A DNA stretch of 64,000 bases from Streptomyces sp. NBC_00344 (GCF_036088315.1 NZ_CP107996.1:6437001-6501000); one strand, 5' to 3'; shown: positions 7,839 to 18,038, numbered from the stretch's first letter. A program made the numbers and translations. Notes: generated by a model not told the origin, from the letters alone.

Positions 7839-9458
7839 GTGCCGCAGAACCAACCACCGCAGGCTCCCGCCGTCCCCGCGGTGCTCGTCGAGGAGAGCAG
7901 GCTCCGTAAGGACCTCGGATTCTGGGGTCTGACCGCGATCGGTTTCTCCAACATCCTGGGCTCCGGCTGGCTGTTCGCCGCGATGTACGCCGCCCAGACC
8001 GCGGGCCCCGCGGCGCTGCTGTCCTGGATCGGGGCCGGCGTGCTCTGCGCCCTCGTCGCTCTGGTCATGGTGGAGCTCGGGGCCACCCGCCCGGAGGGCG
8101 GCGGCACGGTGCGCTGGCCGCTGTACGCCAGCGGGCGGCTGGTCGGCACGGTCATCGGCTGGTCCGTCCTGCTGTCGGTCGGCGGCACGGCGGCGGAGAT
8201 CAGCGCGATCATGCAGTACGCGGCGCACTATCTGCCCGGCCTGTACGAGAACGGCAGACTCACCGCTTCCGGTCTCGGAGTGGCGTCGGCGCTGAGCGTG
8301 CTGCTGACAGCGCTCAACTGGTTCGCCGTACGGGTGTTCGCCCGCATGAACAACCTGGTATCGCTGTTCAAGGTGGTCATTCCGGTGATCACGGTGGTCG
8401 CGCTGTTCCTTTCGGGCACGCACTCCGGACGTCTCACCGACCACGGCGGCTTCGCGCCCTACGGCTACGCGGCCTGTCTGACCGCGCTCGCCGGCGGTGG
8501 CATCGTCTACTCCGTCAATGGATTCCAGGCGCCGCTCGACTTCTCGGGCGAGGCCCGCAGACCGCGCCGCAACGTACCGGCCGCGGTGCTCACCGGAATC
8601 GGTCTGGCGGTGCTCGTCTACATCGGGCTGCAGCTGGCCTTCCTGTTCACGGTCCCCGATTCCCTGCTCGGCCACGGGTGGCAGGGCGTCAACTTCGACT
8701 CACCCTTCGGGCAGCTGGCCCTGGTGCTCAACCTGCACTGGCTGGCGACCCTGCTCTACGCCGACGCGGTGCTCTCACCGGGCGGATCGGCCTACGTCGG
8801 GGTGGCGATCGACGCCCGGCACACCTACGCACTCGCCAAGAACGGTCTGCTGCCGCGGTTCTTCATGCGCATCGACGTCCGCTCCGGAACGGCACGCCGG
8901 GCCCTGGTACTCAACCTGGCGGTCATCGTCGTCTTCATGCTGCCGTTCGGTGGCTGGCAGGACATCGTCAGCGTCATGGGGGACATGTATCTGCTCATCT
9001 ACGCGGCTTCGGCGGTCGCGGCCGCTGCGTTCCGGGCCCACGACCGGGAACGGGGAATGCCCAGGGCGGACGGTCAGGTACCCGGCGTGCGCTGGATCGC
9101 CCCGGTCAGTTTCGTGGTGGCCAGCGAGTTCGTCTACTGGTCGGGCTGGCACGACCTGCGGCTGGCCCTGCCGCTCGTCCTGGCCGGTGTGCCGCTGTTC
9201 CTGCTGCTTCGGCGGGGCGAGACGCAGGAGCCGTCGAAGCGCGTCGAACTGCGGCGCGGAGCCTGGCTGATCGTCCATCTGGTCGCACTGACCGTGCTGT
9301 CGTGGCTCGGCACCTTCGGCGGATCCGGTCGGCTGCCGGCGCCCTACGACTCGCTGGTCGTGGGTGTTGTCGCACTGGCGGTGTTCGGCTGGGCGATCCG
9401 CTCGGGTGCCGACCACCTCAGGTTGGATCCGGCCGAAGTGTCCCCGGCCGCGGTGTGA
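7839..9458 (+). CDS. APC-family amino acid permease
   Basis: A 539-residue integral membrane transporter of the amino acid-polyamine-organocation superfamily. The N-terminus LRKDLGFWGLTAIGFSNILGSGWLF contains the conserved first helix with the GSGW substrate loop, and about 12 hydrophobic helices follow. FSGEARRPRRNVP after helix 6 is also typical. The start is a GTG at 7839, preceded by a GAGGAGG site nine bases upstream; the longer open frame begins in low-information sequence. Substrate is unknown, probably an amino acid or amine. A second permease of the superfamily is at 22872-24290. Confidence 0.9.
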   Translation: MPQNQPPQAPAVPAVLVEESRLRKDLGFWGLTAIGFSNILGSGWLFAAMYAAQTAGPAALLSWIGAGVLCALVALVMVELGATRPEGGGTVRWPLYASGRLVGTVIGWSVLLSVGGTAAEISAIMQYAAHYLPGLYENGRLTASGLGVASALSVLLTALNWFAVRVFARMNNLVSLFKVVIPVITVVALFLSGTHSGRLTDHGGFAPYGYAACLTALAGGGIVYSVNGFQAPLDFSGEARRPRRNVPAAVLTGIGLAVLVYIGLQLAFLFTVPDSLLGHGWQGVNFDSPFGQLALVLNLHWLATLLYADAVLSPGGSAYVGVAIDARHTYALAKNGLLPRFFMRIDVRSGTARRALVLNLAVIVVFMLPFGGWQDIVSVMGDMYLLIYAASAVAAAAFRAHDRERGMPRADGQVPGVRWIAPVSFVVASEFVYWSGWHDLRLALPLVLAGVPLFLLLRRGETQEPSKRVELRRGAWLIVHLVALTVLSWLGTFGGSGRLPAPYDSLVVGVVALAVFGWAIRSGADHLRLDPAEVSPAAV

Positions 9459-9574
9459 CCCGCCGGGCCGGACAGTCCGGGTCCTGACCTGCTTCGATCC
9501 CGGAGTGGTGGGTCGTGCGATGCTGGGTCGTAGCAGAGACCGGACCGTGGCAGGAGTCAGGAGAGTACGGCGGC

Positions 9575-11839
9575 GTGGCAGTGAGATGGCAGCGAGGCAC
9601 CGTTGTCCGGCACCGATTCGCGGCATCCGATCCCGGACTCCTGCGACTCATGGCGGGGCTTCGCACGGTCGGTGCGATCGCCCTGACCCTGGTGGTTCTC
9701 GCACTGCTCCACACGCCTGTCACCCACATGGTCGCCGGGGCCATGGCAGCCATGGTCTCCACGTTCGCCATCAGGGAGAAGCACGTACGCGGCCAGGCGC
9801 TCACCCTCGCGCTGGGCCTGCCCGTCGCGCTGGTGGCGATGTCCCTGGGGGCACTGCTGCACACCCGGGTGATCGCCGGTGATGCGTTCTTCATCCTGCT
9901 GATCTTCTGTGCCGTCTACTTCCGACGGTTCGGCGACCGCGGTACCGCGCTCGGACTGATGGGTTTCCAGGTCTACTTCATCTCCCTGTTCGTGCGGGCC
10001 ACCGTCCCCACACTGCCCGAGCTGTATCTGACCCTGACGATCGCCTTCGCGAGCAGCGCGATCGTACGGTTCGCTGTCGTTCCGGAGACACCCGAGCGCA
10101 CCCTGGGCAGGATGCGTGAGGCCTTCCGCGCGCGGCTGGCCCAACTGGTGGCCACCCAGACCGAACTGCTCGACGCCACCCCCGATCAGCTGGACAAGGT
10201 TCTCGACGACCTGCGCAGGCACACCGCCAGGCTGCACGAGGCCGCGCTGATGATCCAGGGCCGGCTCGAGGAGGGCACCCGTGACGCTGCCGCGGCGGCA
10301 CTGGTGCAACGCCGGGTCGCCGAGGCCGAGATCGCCGCGGAACGGCTCGGCGTTCTGCTGCTCAACGCCCGCAGCGCCGAGCGGGCCGACACCCTCACGC
10401 TCCATCTCCCGAACGCCCCCGTACCGGAACCGGCGAGCCCCGCTGAGGGGGCACGCCGCGAGGACGACGCGACCATGGCCCTGCGCCGGGACCTGAACGC
10501 GCTCCACCTGCTGGTCACCCGGCTGTCCGCGGACAGCCGGGGCACCGCGCTGGCCCATGTGCGCAACAGGCTGCTCGGTTACCGGGACGAGGAGAACCTG
10601 CCGCGCGCCTCACACGCTGTCCAGGACGTCTTCCGTGGGCTCGGTGAAGCCGCGCGTTCCGTGCTGGGGCTGCGGCTGGCCCTGGACGGGCCCCAGGACG
10701 AGTCCGACGACGCACCGGAGACCACCCGTTCCCGCGAGGAGTTCGAGGCCGAGGACATCGCGCTGGCCGGTGTGCAGGAGGAGACCGAAGAGGAAGACAC
10801 CGGGCTGCAACGCTCCACCACCCGCGCCGCCTTCCAGGTGTCGGTGGGCTCGACGCTGGCCATCGTCGGCGGCGAGTTCCTGTCCAGCCAGCGCTGGTAC
10901 TGGGCGGTGCTGACCTGCTGGGTGGTGTTCCTCAACACGGCGTCGACCGGCGAGATCCTGGTCAAGGGTTATCGCCGGCTGCTGGGGACCGTTCTCGGCG
11001 TGATCGCTGGTGTCGGCCTTGCCGGTGTGGTCGGCAACCACACGTGGACCGCGTTCCTTCTGGTCCTGGTCTTCATCTTCGGGATGTTCTTCACCGCACC
11101 CCTGTCGTACGCGTTGATGTCCTTCTTCGTCACCGCGATGCTCGGGCTGCTCTACACCCTGCTCAACACCTACAGCTTCGCCGTGCTCGTGCTGCGGATC
11201 GAGGAAACGGCGCTGGGCGCCGCCTGCGGTGTGATCGCCGCCGTACTGGTGCTGCCGGTGCACACCGACCGGCGTACCGACGAGTTGCTGCGCACTGTCC
11301 TCGCCCGGCTGCGGGACGTCTCATCGGCTGCGGTGTCCCAGCTCAGTGGGGGCCCGGCGGTGGACCTGCTGGACATGGCGCGCGATCTGGACACCGCGCT
11401 GGACGACCTACGCCGCTCCGTCCAGCCGTTGACCCATCCCATCACCCCGCTGCGGGTGCGGCGGCAGACCGCGCGCTATCTGGTCGCACTGCTGGAGACC
11501 TGCGCCTACCACGCCCGCTCGCTCGCGGCGACTGCCGAACTGGTGCCGTACAGCAAGAGCGTCGCGGCCGATCCGCGTCTTGAACGGGCCGGCCGGCGCA
11601 TCGCGCACAACATCGACGTTCTCGTCGCGCGGGTACTGGACGAGGACGCGGAAGGCGAGGTCGAGTCGGGCGCCAGCATCGCTTCGATGCTGGAGGACTC
11701 CGGCTCGGGCGTCCCGCGCTCCGGCACCGTCACCTTCCGTGTGCTGCGTCATCTGCAGCGCCTCGACGAGGGTGTGGCGGGCCTCGCCCGCCCGCTCGGC
11801 GTGCCGGTGGCCGGCCGGGAGGACCGCAAGGCCGCCTGA
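9575..11839 (+). CDS. FUSC-family (aromatic acid exporter-like) membrane protein
   Basis: About 754 residues with the two-halved plan of the fusaric acid resistance/aromatic acid exporter family. A first block of hydrophobic helices (roughly residues 30-150) is followed by a long charged helical region that includes an acidic stretch (VQEETEEEDTG). A second membrane block (roughly 410-550) then leads to a cytoplasmic tail. RWYWAVLTCWVVFLNTASTGEILVKGYRRLLGT is characteristic of the FUSC domain. Members export small organic acids or drugs; the substrate here is unknown. I chose the GTG at 9575, which follows AGGAG; the frame is open to 9515 and a GTG at 9581 is also possible. Confidence 0.85.
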   Translation: MAVRWQRGTVVRHRFAASDPGLLRLMAGLRTVGAIALTLVVLALLHTPVTHMVAGAMAAMVSTFAIREKHVRGQALTLALGLPVALVAMSLGALLHTRVIAGDAFFILLIFCAVYFRRFGDRGTALGLMGFQVYFISLFVRATVPTLPELYLTLTIAFASSAIVRFAVVPETPERTLGRMREAFRARLAQLVATQTELLDATPDQLDKVLDDLRRHTARLHEAALMIQGRLEEGTRDAAAAALVQRRVAEAEIAAERLGVLLLNARSAERADTLTLHLPNAPVPEPASPAEGARREDDATMALRRDLNALHLLVTRLSADSRGTALAHVRNRLLGYRDEENLPRASHAVQDVFRGLGEAARSVLGLRLALDGPQDESDDAPETTRSREEFEAEDIALAGVQEETEEEDTGLQRSTTRAAFQVSVGSTLAIVGGEFLSSQRWYWAVLTCWVVFLNTASTGEILVKGYRRLLGTVLGVIAGVGLAGVVGNHTWTAFLLVLVFIFGMFFTAPLSYALMSFFVTAMLGLLYTLLNTYSFAVLVLRIEETALGAACGVIAAVLVLPVHTDRRTDELLRTVLARLRDVSSAAVSQLSGGPAVDLLDMARDLDTALDDLRRSVQPLTHPITPLRVRRQTARYLVALLETCAYHARSLAATAELVPYSKSVAADPRLERAGRRIAHNIDVLVARVLDEDAEGEVESGASIASMLEDSGSGVPRSGTVTFRVLRHLQRLDEGVAGLARPLGVPVAGREDRKAA

Positions 11840-12130
11840 CGGGGGCCGGCACGCCGGGGTGTGCCCGGGTCGGTGGCCGCAGGCGGGCCAGCACCGATGC
11901 CGCCGAACCCTTTCGGGTCCTGACCAGCGTCTTCGCTTCCCGTCAGGCAGTCAGCGCGCCGCTTCCCGGCGCCGCCCCCGGTGCACGGCGCGCGGGTTTC
12001 AGCTGTACGGGTGAGGATGGAAGCGCGGTACCAAGGGCCGGTGCTGCCGGCGGCCGCGCCGAGCGGGTGAACGGTGGTGCGGTGGTGGCGGACGGCGGGC
12101 GCTGTCATACCAGTACATCGGAGGACCCAC

Positions 12131-12928
12131 ATGCTGACGACGGACTACGTACCCGGCACGCCGAACTGGGTCGACCTCGGAGCCCCCGACATCGACGCAG
12201 CCGTCTCCTTCTACACCGGGGTGTTCGACTGGACCTTCCAGTCGGCAGGCCCCGAAGCCGGCGGCTACGGCTTCCTCCAGCTGAACGGCAGGACCGTCGG
12301 TGCGGTCGGACCTCTGACGGCGGGCGCGAGTTCGGCCTGGACGGTGTACTTCCACACCGCGGATGCCGACGCCACCACACGGGCCGTTCAGCAGGCGGGC
12401 GGCGAGGTCCGTGTTCCGCCGGCGGATGTGTTCACCGCCGGCCGGATGGCCGGCTACACCGACCCGGCGGGCGCCGAGTTCGCCGTGTGGCAGCCCGGCG
12501 ACACCAAGGGCCTCGACACGGTCATGGAGCCCGACGCCATGTGCTGGACGGAACTGCACACCAGGGACGCCGCGGCCGCGAAGAACTTCTACCGCTCGGT
12601 CTTCTCCTGGGACTACCAGGACATGCCGATGGGCGACGGCATGGTCTACACGGTCGTGTCGTCCCCCGGCGGCGGCAGGGGCGACGACACCGGCCAGGGC
12701 GGAGTCATGCAGCTTCCGAAGGAGAATCAGGATGCGGGTGCGACATCGGAGTGGCACCCGTACTTCGGTGTGAGCGACTGCGATGCCACCTTCGCCGCGG
12801 CCACCGAACGGGGAGCCACGGTGCTGATGCCGCCGAGCAATGCGCCGGGGGTCGGACGCCTGGCGATGCTGCGTGACCCGGCCGGCGCCCAGTTCGCCCT
12901 GATCAAGGGTGACCCCACGACGACCTGA
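12131..12928 (+). CDS. Two-domain VOC (glyoxalase-like) family protein
   Basis: A 265-residue protein with two tandem VOC half-domains: residues about 8-120 (PNWVDLGAPDIDAAVSFYTGVFDW ... DPAGAEFAVWQP) and about 138-260 (CWTELHTRDAAAAKNFYRSVFSW ... DPAGAQFALIKG). It resembles small actinomycete proteins often annotated as hydroxylases, but I see no proven reaction. The ATG at 12131 follows GGAGGACC. It has the same architecture as the protein at 571-1374 but differs enough in sequence that a recent duplication is unlikely. Confidence 0.88.
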   Translation: MLTTDYVPGTPNWVDLGAPDIDAAVSFYTGVFDWTFQSAGPEAGGYGFLQLNGRTVGAVGPLTAGASSAWTVYFHTADADATTRAVQQAGGEVRVPPADVFTAGRMAGYTDPAGAEFAVWQPGDTKGLDTVMEPDAMCWTELHTRDAAAAKNFYRSVFSWDYQDMPMGDGMVYTVVSSPGGGRGDDTGQGGVMQLPKENQDAGATSEWHPYFGVSDCDATFAAATERGATVLMPPSNAPGVGRLAMLRDPAGAQFALIKGDPTTT

Positions 12929-13066
12929 CCGACCGGCAGACTGGGCCGGCATGGCCGCGACGACGCACGCGACCGCGGACGTCTGTCCGGTGCTGCCCGG
13001 TACCGTCACCCAACGGAGACTGCAAGGAACTTTCGCGCCGCTCTTCCGCGGGAGCAGACTGAGCCC

Positions 13067-13951
13067 ATGGATGAATATGCCAGCGCCCCGGTGACCACCG
13101 GCTCCCTGCTCCGGTCGAGTGAGCTGCTCGGATTCCCTGCCGATGCCCGGGTGCTCATCATCAACAGCGATGACTTCGGGATGTACCACGCGATCAACGC
13201 GGCGGTTGTCGAATCGATCGAGCAGGGGATCGCCGGTTCATGCAGCCTGATGGTTCCGTGTCCCTGGGCACGGCATGCCATGCAGTTGCTCCGCGACCGC
13301 CCGGAGATTCCGTTCGGAATCCATCTCACGCTGATCTGCGACAGCCGCGCGTACCGGTGGCGGCCGCTGTCGGCACGGGAGAAGGTCCGTTCGCTGCTCG
13401 ACGCGAAGGGTGAACTGTTCACGCCCGACGAGAGCAGCGTGCTTCTGGCCCGGGCCCGCATCGAGGAGGTCGAGGCGGAGTTCCGGGCACAGATCGAGGC
13501 GGTGGCCGGCGCAGGTCTCGCACCGACCCATCTGGACTGGCACTGTCTCGCCGACGGCGGCCGGGACGACATCTTCGATCTGACCGTGTCGCTGGCCGCG
13601 GAGTACGGCCTGGCTGTACGGGTCTGGCTGGAACCGGGCCGCCGCAAGATGCGAGGGCGGAATCTGCCGGTCACCGACCACGGGTTCCTGGACAGCTTCG
13701 CGCTGGACGTGGAGGGAAAGCAGGAACGTTACGCCCAGTTGCTGCGAGATCTGCCGCCCGGACTCAGCGAGTGGGCGCTACATCCGTCGCTGGGCAACAA
13801 GGAGTCGCAGGAGATGGATCCCGGCGGCTGGCGGGTACGCCGGACTGACCACGAATTCCTCATGTCGTCCCAGGCGCGCGAAATCCTCAGGTCGGAGGGC
13901 ATCGTGGTGACCGACTACCGCGCCATTCAGCAGCGTTGGTCCGGCAGCTGA
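13067..13951 (+). CDS. YdjC/ChbG-family carbohydrate deacetylase-like protein
   Basis: A 294-residue protein of the ChbG/HpnK (YdjC) family, metal-dependent deacetylases acting on N-acetylated oligosaccharides such as chitooligosaccharides. The visible metal and catalytic motifs are INSDDFG near the N-terminus, GIHLTL, and THLDWHCL. The C-terminal ALHPSLG is also typical. There is no signal peptide, so it should act in the cytoplasm on imported sugars. It is convergent with the GH92 gene and separated from it by a long inverted repeat. Actual substrate unproven. Confidence 0.85.
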   Translation: MDEYASAPVTTGSLLRSSELLGFPADARVLIINSDDFGMYHAINAAVVESIEQGIAGSCSLMVPCPWARHAMQLLRDRPEIPFGIHLTLICDSRAYRWRPLSAREKVRSLLDAKGELFTPDESSVLLARARIEEVEAEFRAQIEAVAGAGLAPTHLDWHCLADGGRDDIFDLTVSLAAEYGLAVRVWLEPGRRKMRGRNLPVTDHGFLDSFALDVEGKQERYAQLLRDLPPGLSEWALHPSLGNKESQEMDPGGWRVRRTDHEFLMSSQAREILRSEGIVVTDYRAIQQRWSGS

Positions 13952-14004
13952 CGGCCGCGGACCGGATCCGGTGCGCCGGTCCCTGCCTGCGCGGCGCCGC
14001 CGCG

Positions 14005-14038
14005 CGGCGGTACGTCAGTGAACGATTCCGTACCGCCG
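14005..14038. terminator. Inverted repeat between convergent ChbG-like and GH92 genes
   Basis: Perfect 10-base arms (CGGCGGTACG and CGTACCGCCG) with a 14-base loop lie between two convergent genes, which fits a bidirectional terminator. No T-run is seen on either side. Confidence 0.55.
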
Positions 14039-14066
14039 TACCGCCGTGCGGCACGGCGCCCGTTCG

Positions 14067-17000
14067 TCAGCCCAGGCCGATGGCGAACACATGCAGCTCC
14101 GGGTTCTTCGGCAGAGTCACGCTCCTGATGTGCTTTCCCGCGGCAACCTCGAAGGGGCTGGTGGCGAAGACATCCACGGCCGGCCCCGTGCCACCGGGCT
14201 GGTTTCGCTGGGAGGTCCGGGCCACGATCGTGTTGCCGAAGACCGGATCCGTACCGCCGCCCGGCTTCGTCCAGTCGCCGAAGGAGAGGTCCGCTTTCCC
14301 GGTGGTGCCGTCGGTGTAGGTCACGGTCGCGCTGTCCCGGTGATCCCCGTTGGTGGCCGCGCCGACGAACAGCAGCCGTCCGGCATGGCCGGCCGCCTCC
14401 GTCAGATCGACCGTCCGGCCATCCGTGATCAGATTGTCGGGGCGTCCCTGCGGAGCCGCGGGCCATACGAACGACGTGCCGGATGCCTGTATCCGGGCTC
14501 CTCCCTTCAGCCCGCCCGCGGCGAGAGCCTGGCGCGAGTAGGTGTTCCCCGCACCGTCGAAGTCGCCCTGTCCATGGTCGGCGTCATCGGAGACCCCGGT
14601 GTTGTCGTACGAGGCGGTGAGGCCGGCCTTCGGACCGACGAGCACGATGGCTGAGAGCCGTACGGTGCCGGCCTTTCCCGTTCCCCTGACGGTCAGTGGG
14701 ATCTCGTAGTAGCCCTCGGAGGTCCCCGGCCGTGCTGTGACCGTGAGGGCGGTGCTCCCGGAACCCGTCGTCCCGTCGAGCGTCACCTGCTTCTCGGCAC
14801 CCCCGGAGACATCCAGACCCTTCGGCGGGTCCGCGGTGACCGTCAGGGACCGGTCGTGCCCTGCGAGGCGCTGGGCGTCGACGGTGACATCCACTCCGGC
14901 ACCGCCGGGCTCGGCGACGACCTGGTTGGGGGTCGCGTTCGCCAGGAAGGAGCGCTCACCCGTGCGGTACGACGGCGGCGCCGCCTTCGCCGATGTCGCC
15001 CATTCGGTGTCCGGGCTGTCCCCCAGGGTGAAGTCCAGACGCCCGCCCTGCTTCACCAAGGACTGCGGCAGATAGGTGCGTTCCCAGTCGTGGCCGTCGA
15101 GGCTGAGCGCATGGACGTAGGGGGTGCTCGCCGACGCCTGCGGCGCCCGGATGTCCAGATCCCGCCCGTGGCCGGGGAGGTCGAGCACCGCCCGCTCGAA
15201 CATGGGGCTGTGCACGGCGAGGTCAGGCTCGCCAGGTGTCGAGGGGTAGACACCGAGGGCGGCCCAGACGTACCAGGAGGATTGCGCCCCCAGATCGTCG
15301 TTGCCCGGTTCGCCGTCCGGGGTGGGGCTGAAGAGAGTAGTGGCCGTTTCCCTTACTTCCTTCTGCGCCTTCCACGGCGTGCCGAGGTAGTCGTACACCC
15401 ACGGCACACCGAAGTCGATCTCGTTCCCCGCCCACATGTAGGGCTCGTTGGGGCCCGCGTTGAGCTTGGAGAAGAAGGTGTCGAGCCGGTCGCCCGCGGC
15501 CTTGCGGCCGCCCATCGCGGCGATCAGCCCGGCGGTGTTCTGCGGGACGAGCCAGTTGTACTGGGCCGCGTTGCCCTCGTCGAAGCCGTCCTGTCCGAAC
15601 TTGCCCTCCGGAGGCGGCTGGAATCCCGGCCCGTCGGGGAAGCGGCCGTCCTCGCCACGCGGCTGGAGGTAGTCGGTCGCGGGGTTGAGGATGTTCTGCC
15701 AGTTCTGGCTGCGCCGGGTGAACGTACGGGCGGTTTCGGTGTCTCCGGCGGCACGCGCGAGCTGCGCGATACCGAAGTCGTCGATCGCCCATTCCAGGGT
15801 GACGGAGCCGCCGACGCGCTGGTGATCGCCGCGTGAGGCATCGTTGTTGGGCGCGTAGCCGCGCTCGACGTACTGCGCGACGTCCGGGCGCTCCTGATAG
15901 GCGCCGGGGTTGTCGTCCACTGTTGTGGCGCCCTTGACCAGATACTTCAGCGCGGTCCTGAGGTCGAAGTCGCGGGCGCCGAAGGCATAGAGGTTGGCAA
16001 TGAGGGCAACGGAGTTGTCGCCGGTCATCTGGCCCGTGTAGTCATTGGCGAACGGCCATCTCGGCCACCACCCGCCCTGCACCGCGTCGTTGACCAGGGA
16101 CTGCGCCATATCGCTCGCCTGCCGGGGCCACAGCATGGCCTGGAGCGGCGCGAGAGAACGGTAGGTGTCCCAGTCCGAGAAGTTGGCGTACTGGGTTCGT
16201 CCCCCGGGCAGCTGACGGACCTTGTCGTCGAAGCCGATGTACCGTCCGTCGCTGTCATTGAAGGTGTTGGGGTGCATCAGCCCGTGATAGAGCGAGGTGT
16301 AGAACGTCTTCAGCAGGCCGGTGTCCCGGCCGGCCACCCGCACCTTGCGCAGCTCCTTCGTCCACTGGTCCCGGGTCTGCTGATGCAGTTGGCCGAGGCT
16401 CCAGCCAGGCACCTCGGCGGCCATGTTGGCCTGGGCACCGGCCACGGACACATAGGACATGGCGATCTTGGCGCGCACGGTGCGGGTCGTGGCGGTGTCG
16501 AAGGTCAGATACGCACCCGCCTTCGGTGCGTCCACCGTGTCGCTGTCCTTGGAGACGGATGTGCCGTCCCAGGTGCCGTGTGCGGTGAACGGCTGGTCGA
16601 AGGTGATCGCGTAGTGGACGGTGTACTCGTTGCCCTTGCCGCAGAAGTTCCCCGTGGTGGCGGAGCCGGTGACCTGCCGGTCGCCGACCACGCGCATGTC
16701 GGCGCGCTTGTCGCCCGCGAGGCTGGCGCCGCCCTTGACCAGAACCTGCGCCGCGGCTCCTCCCTCGGGAAAGGTGAACGCCGCAAGACCGGTGCGGGTC
16801 GTCGCCGTCAGTTCCGCGCGGACCTTCGAGTCGTCGAGTGTCACCCCGTAATAGCCGGGCTCTGCCTCCTCCGTGGTGTGGGAGAAGTGCTCGGTCCTGT
16901 CCCAGGGCGCAGGGCCGACATCGCCGGTCACCGGAAGGATCGGCACGTCACCGAACGCGGTGCAGCCGACCGAGGCGTGGTCGATGCTGAAGCCGCGGAT

Positions 17001-17297
17001 CCGGTCGCTGTGGTACTGGTATCCGGCGTAGGCGCCGGCCGTGTCGGGTGAGAACTGCATCATCCCGAACGGGGCTGCGGGACCGGGGAAGTTGTTGATC
17101 TCACCGACCGTGGAACCGCCCCGGCCGGTGCCGATGACGGGATCGACGTAGTCGGACGGGTCATCGACCAGCGACGCCCCGGATCGTGCAGCGGAGAGGG
17201 GTGACAACGTTGTCAAAGCTGAAACCGGTGCCGCGGTCGCTAGGAACAGCGTCGCCGCGGCTGCGGCGACTGCACCACGAGTCTTCCAACGTCTCAC
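14067..17297 (-). CDS. Secreted GH92 alpha-mannosidase with C-terminal accessory modules
   Basis: A 1076-residue exported enzyme. An Ala-rich signal peptide (VRRWKTRGAVAAAAATLFLA, cleavage near VSA) is followed by a GH92 catalytic region from about residue 45 (DYVDPVIGTGRGGSTVGEINNFPG) to about 780. GH92 enzymes are calcium-dependent exo-alpha-mannosidases removing mannose from glycans such as N-glycans or yeast mannan. After it come a beta-sandwich domain resembling NEW3 (about 785-885) and a last module of about 180 residues (GVSDDADHGQGDFDGAGN ... PELHVFAIG) that also ends the GH3 enzyme at 60367-63855. The GTG start at 17297 follows AGGAGG; a longer frame to 17354 lacks such a site. A TGACAACGTTGTCA palindrome lies inside the gene near its 5' end. 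Confidence 0.92.
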   Translation of the reverse strand: MRRWKTRGAVAAAAATLFLATAAPVSALTTLSPLSAARSGASLVDDPSDYVDPVIGTGRGGSTVGEINNFPGPAAPFGMMQFSPDTAGAYAGYQYHSDRIRGFSIDHASVGCTAFGDVPILPVTGDVGPAPWDRTEHFSHTTEEAEPGYYGVTLDDSKVRAELTATTRTGLAAFTFPEGGAAAQVLVKGGASLAGDKRADMRVVGDRQVTGSATTGNFCGKGNEYTVHYAITFDQPFTAHGTWDGTSVSKDSDTVDAPKAGAYLTFDTATTRTVRAKIAMSYVSVAGAQANMAAEVPGWSLGQLHQQTRDQWTKELRKVRVAGRDTGLLKTFYTSLYHGLMHPNTFNDSDGRYIGFDDKVRQLPGGRTQYANFSDWDTYRSLAPLQAMLWPRQASDMAQSLVNDAVQGGWWPRWPFANDYTGQMTGDNSVALIANLYAFGARDFDLRTALKYLVKGATTVDDNPGAYQERPDVAQYVERGYAPNNDASRGDHQRVGGSVTLEWAIDDFGIAQLARAAGDTETARTFTRRSQNWQNILNPATDYLQPRGEDGRFPDGPGFQPPPEGKFGQDGFDEGNAAQYNWLVPQNTAGLIAAMGGRKAAGDRLDTFFSKLNAGPNEPYMWAGNEIDFGVPWVYDYLGTPWKAQKEVRETATTLFSPTPDGEPGNDDLGAQSSWYVWAALGVYPSTPGEPDLAVHSPMFERAVLDLPGHGRDLDIRAPQASASTPYVHALSLDGHDWERTYLPQSLVKQGGRLDFTLGDSPDTEWATSAKAAPPSYRTGERSFLANATPNQVVAEPGGAGVDVTVDAQRLAGHDRSLTVTADPPKGLDVSGGAEKQVTLDGTTGSGSTALTVTARPGTSEGYYEIPLTVRGTGKAGTVRLSAIVLVGPKAGLTASYDNTGVSDDADHGQGDFDGAGNTYSRQALAAGGLKGGARIQASGTSFVWPAAPQGRPDNLITDGRTVDLTEAAGHAGRLLFVGAATNGDHRDSATVTYTDGTTGKADLSFGDWTKPGGGTDPVFGNTIVARTSQRNQPGGTGPAVDVFATSPFEVAAGKHIRSVTLPKNPELHVFAIGLG
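17202..17215. promoter_or_regulatory. LacI-type operator-like palindrome in 5' part of GH92 gene
   Basis: TGACAACGTTGTCA is a perfect 14-base palindrome with a central CG, as in LacI-family operators. It lies 82-95 bases inside the GH92 reading frame, where a bound repressor could block elongation. The ACAACGTTGT core recurs before the GH43 gene and inside the GH3 gene. Confidence 0.5.
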
Positions 17298-17456
17298 GTT
17301 CGCCTCCTGCAAGGGATGTCGCTCGGGCCCCCACACACTCGGCGAACGGGGCATCCAAGGTCAAGAGGCGTGCAGCGAAAGGAAGGTGGCCGCCCGAGGA
17401 GGGGCGCCGTCGTTCTCCGGTGAGCGTGGGCCGTTCCGGGTCGTATGTCCCGTGCT

Positions 17457-18038
17457 TCACCGCGCCGGAGCTGCCTCGGCGCGCCGGTACCGGAGGAGGA
17501 CGACCCCGTTTCCGAATGTCCTGGTCCCGGCCGTCTGCAGAGGGGTGACCGGGATGCCGGCTGCGGGGAACAGGGGCTTGCCCCGCCCGATGAGCACCGG
17601 GTGAACATAGATGTGGTACTCGTCGACGAGGTCCTGCTTCAGGAAGGTTGCTGCGAGGTCGGCGCCCCCGAGGGTCAGATCGCCGCCGGGCTGTTCCTTG
17701 AGCGCCGTGATCGCGGCGGGGTCGACCTCGCGCATGATGGTGGTGTTCCAGTCCGCCCGCTCCAGTGTCCTGGAGAAGACGATCTTGGGCATGTCCCGCC
17801 AGATGCCTGCGAATTCCGCCGTGACAGCTGTGCTCGACGGGTCGGAGTCGGCGGTGGGCCAGAAGTCCGCCATCAGCTCATGGGTCACCCGCCCGGAGAG
17901 GAAGCCGCCCCGGGAGCGGAGTTCGTCGTTGAGGTGCTGATGCAGTTCTTCGTCGACCATGTGCCAGTCGATGTTGCGGTCCGGCCCCTCGATGAAACCG
18001 TCGAGGGAAATCGACATCATCAGGATGATCTTGCGCAT
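17457..18038 (-). CDS. Dihydrofolate reductase-like (RibD C-terminal) family protein
   Basis: A 193-residue protein of the DHFR-fold RibD C-terminal family. Motifs seen are the N-terminal MRKIILMMSISLDGFIEG, the central FLSGRVTHELMADFWP and GGDLTLGGADLAATFLKQDLVDEYHIYVHPVLIGRG. These NADPH-binding reductases are common in actinomycetes and mostly uncharacterised; a true role in folate or riboflavin synthesis is unlikely. The ATG at 18038 follows GGAGAGAG. It stands alone between the GH92 and metallo-beta-lactamase-fold genes, all on the same strand but with separate spacing. Confidence 0.88.
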   Translation of the reverse strand: MRKIILMMSISLDGFIEGPDRNIDWHMVDEELHQHLNDELRSRGGFLSGRVTHELMADFWPTADSDPSSTAVTAEFAGIWRDMPKIVFSRTLERADWNTTIMREVDPAAITALKEQPGGDLTLGGADLAATFLKQDLVDEYHIYVHPVLIGRGKPLFPAAGIPVTPLQTAGTRTFGNGVVLLRYRRAEAAPAR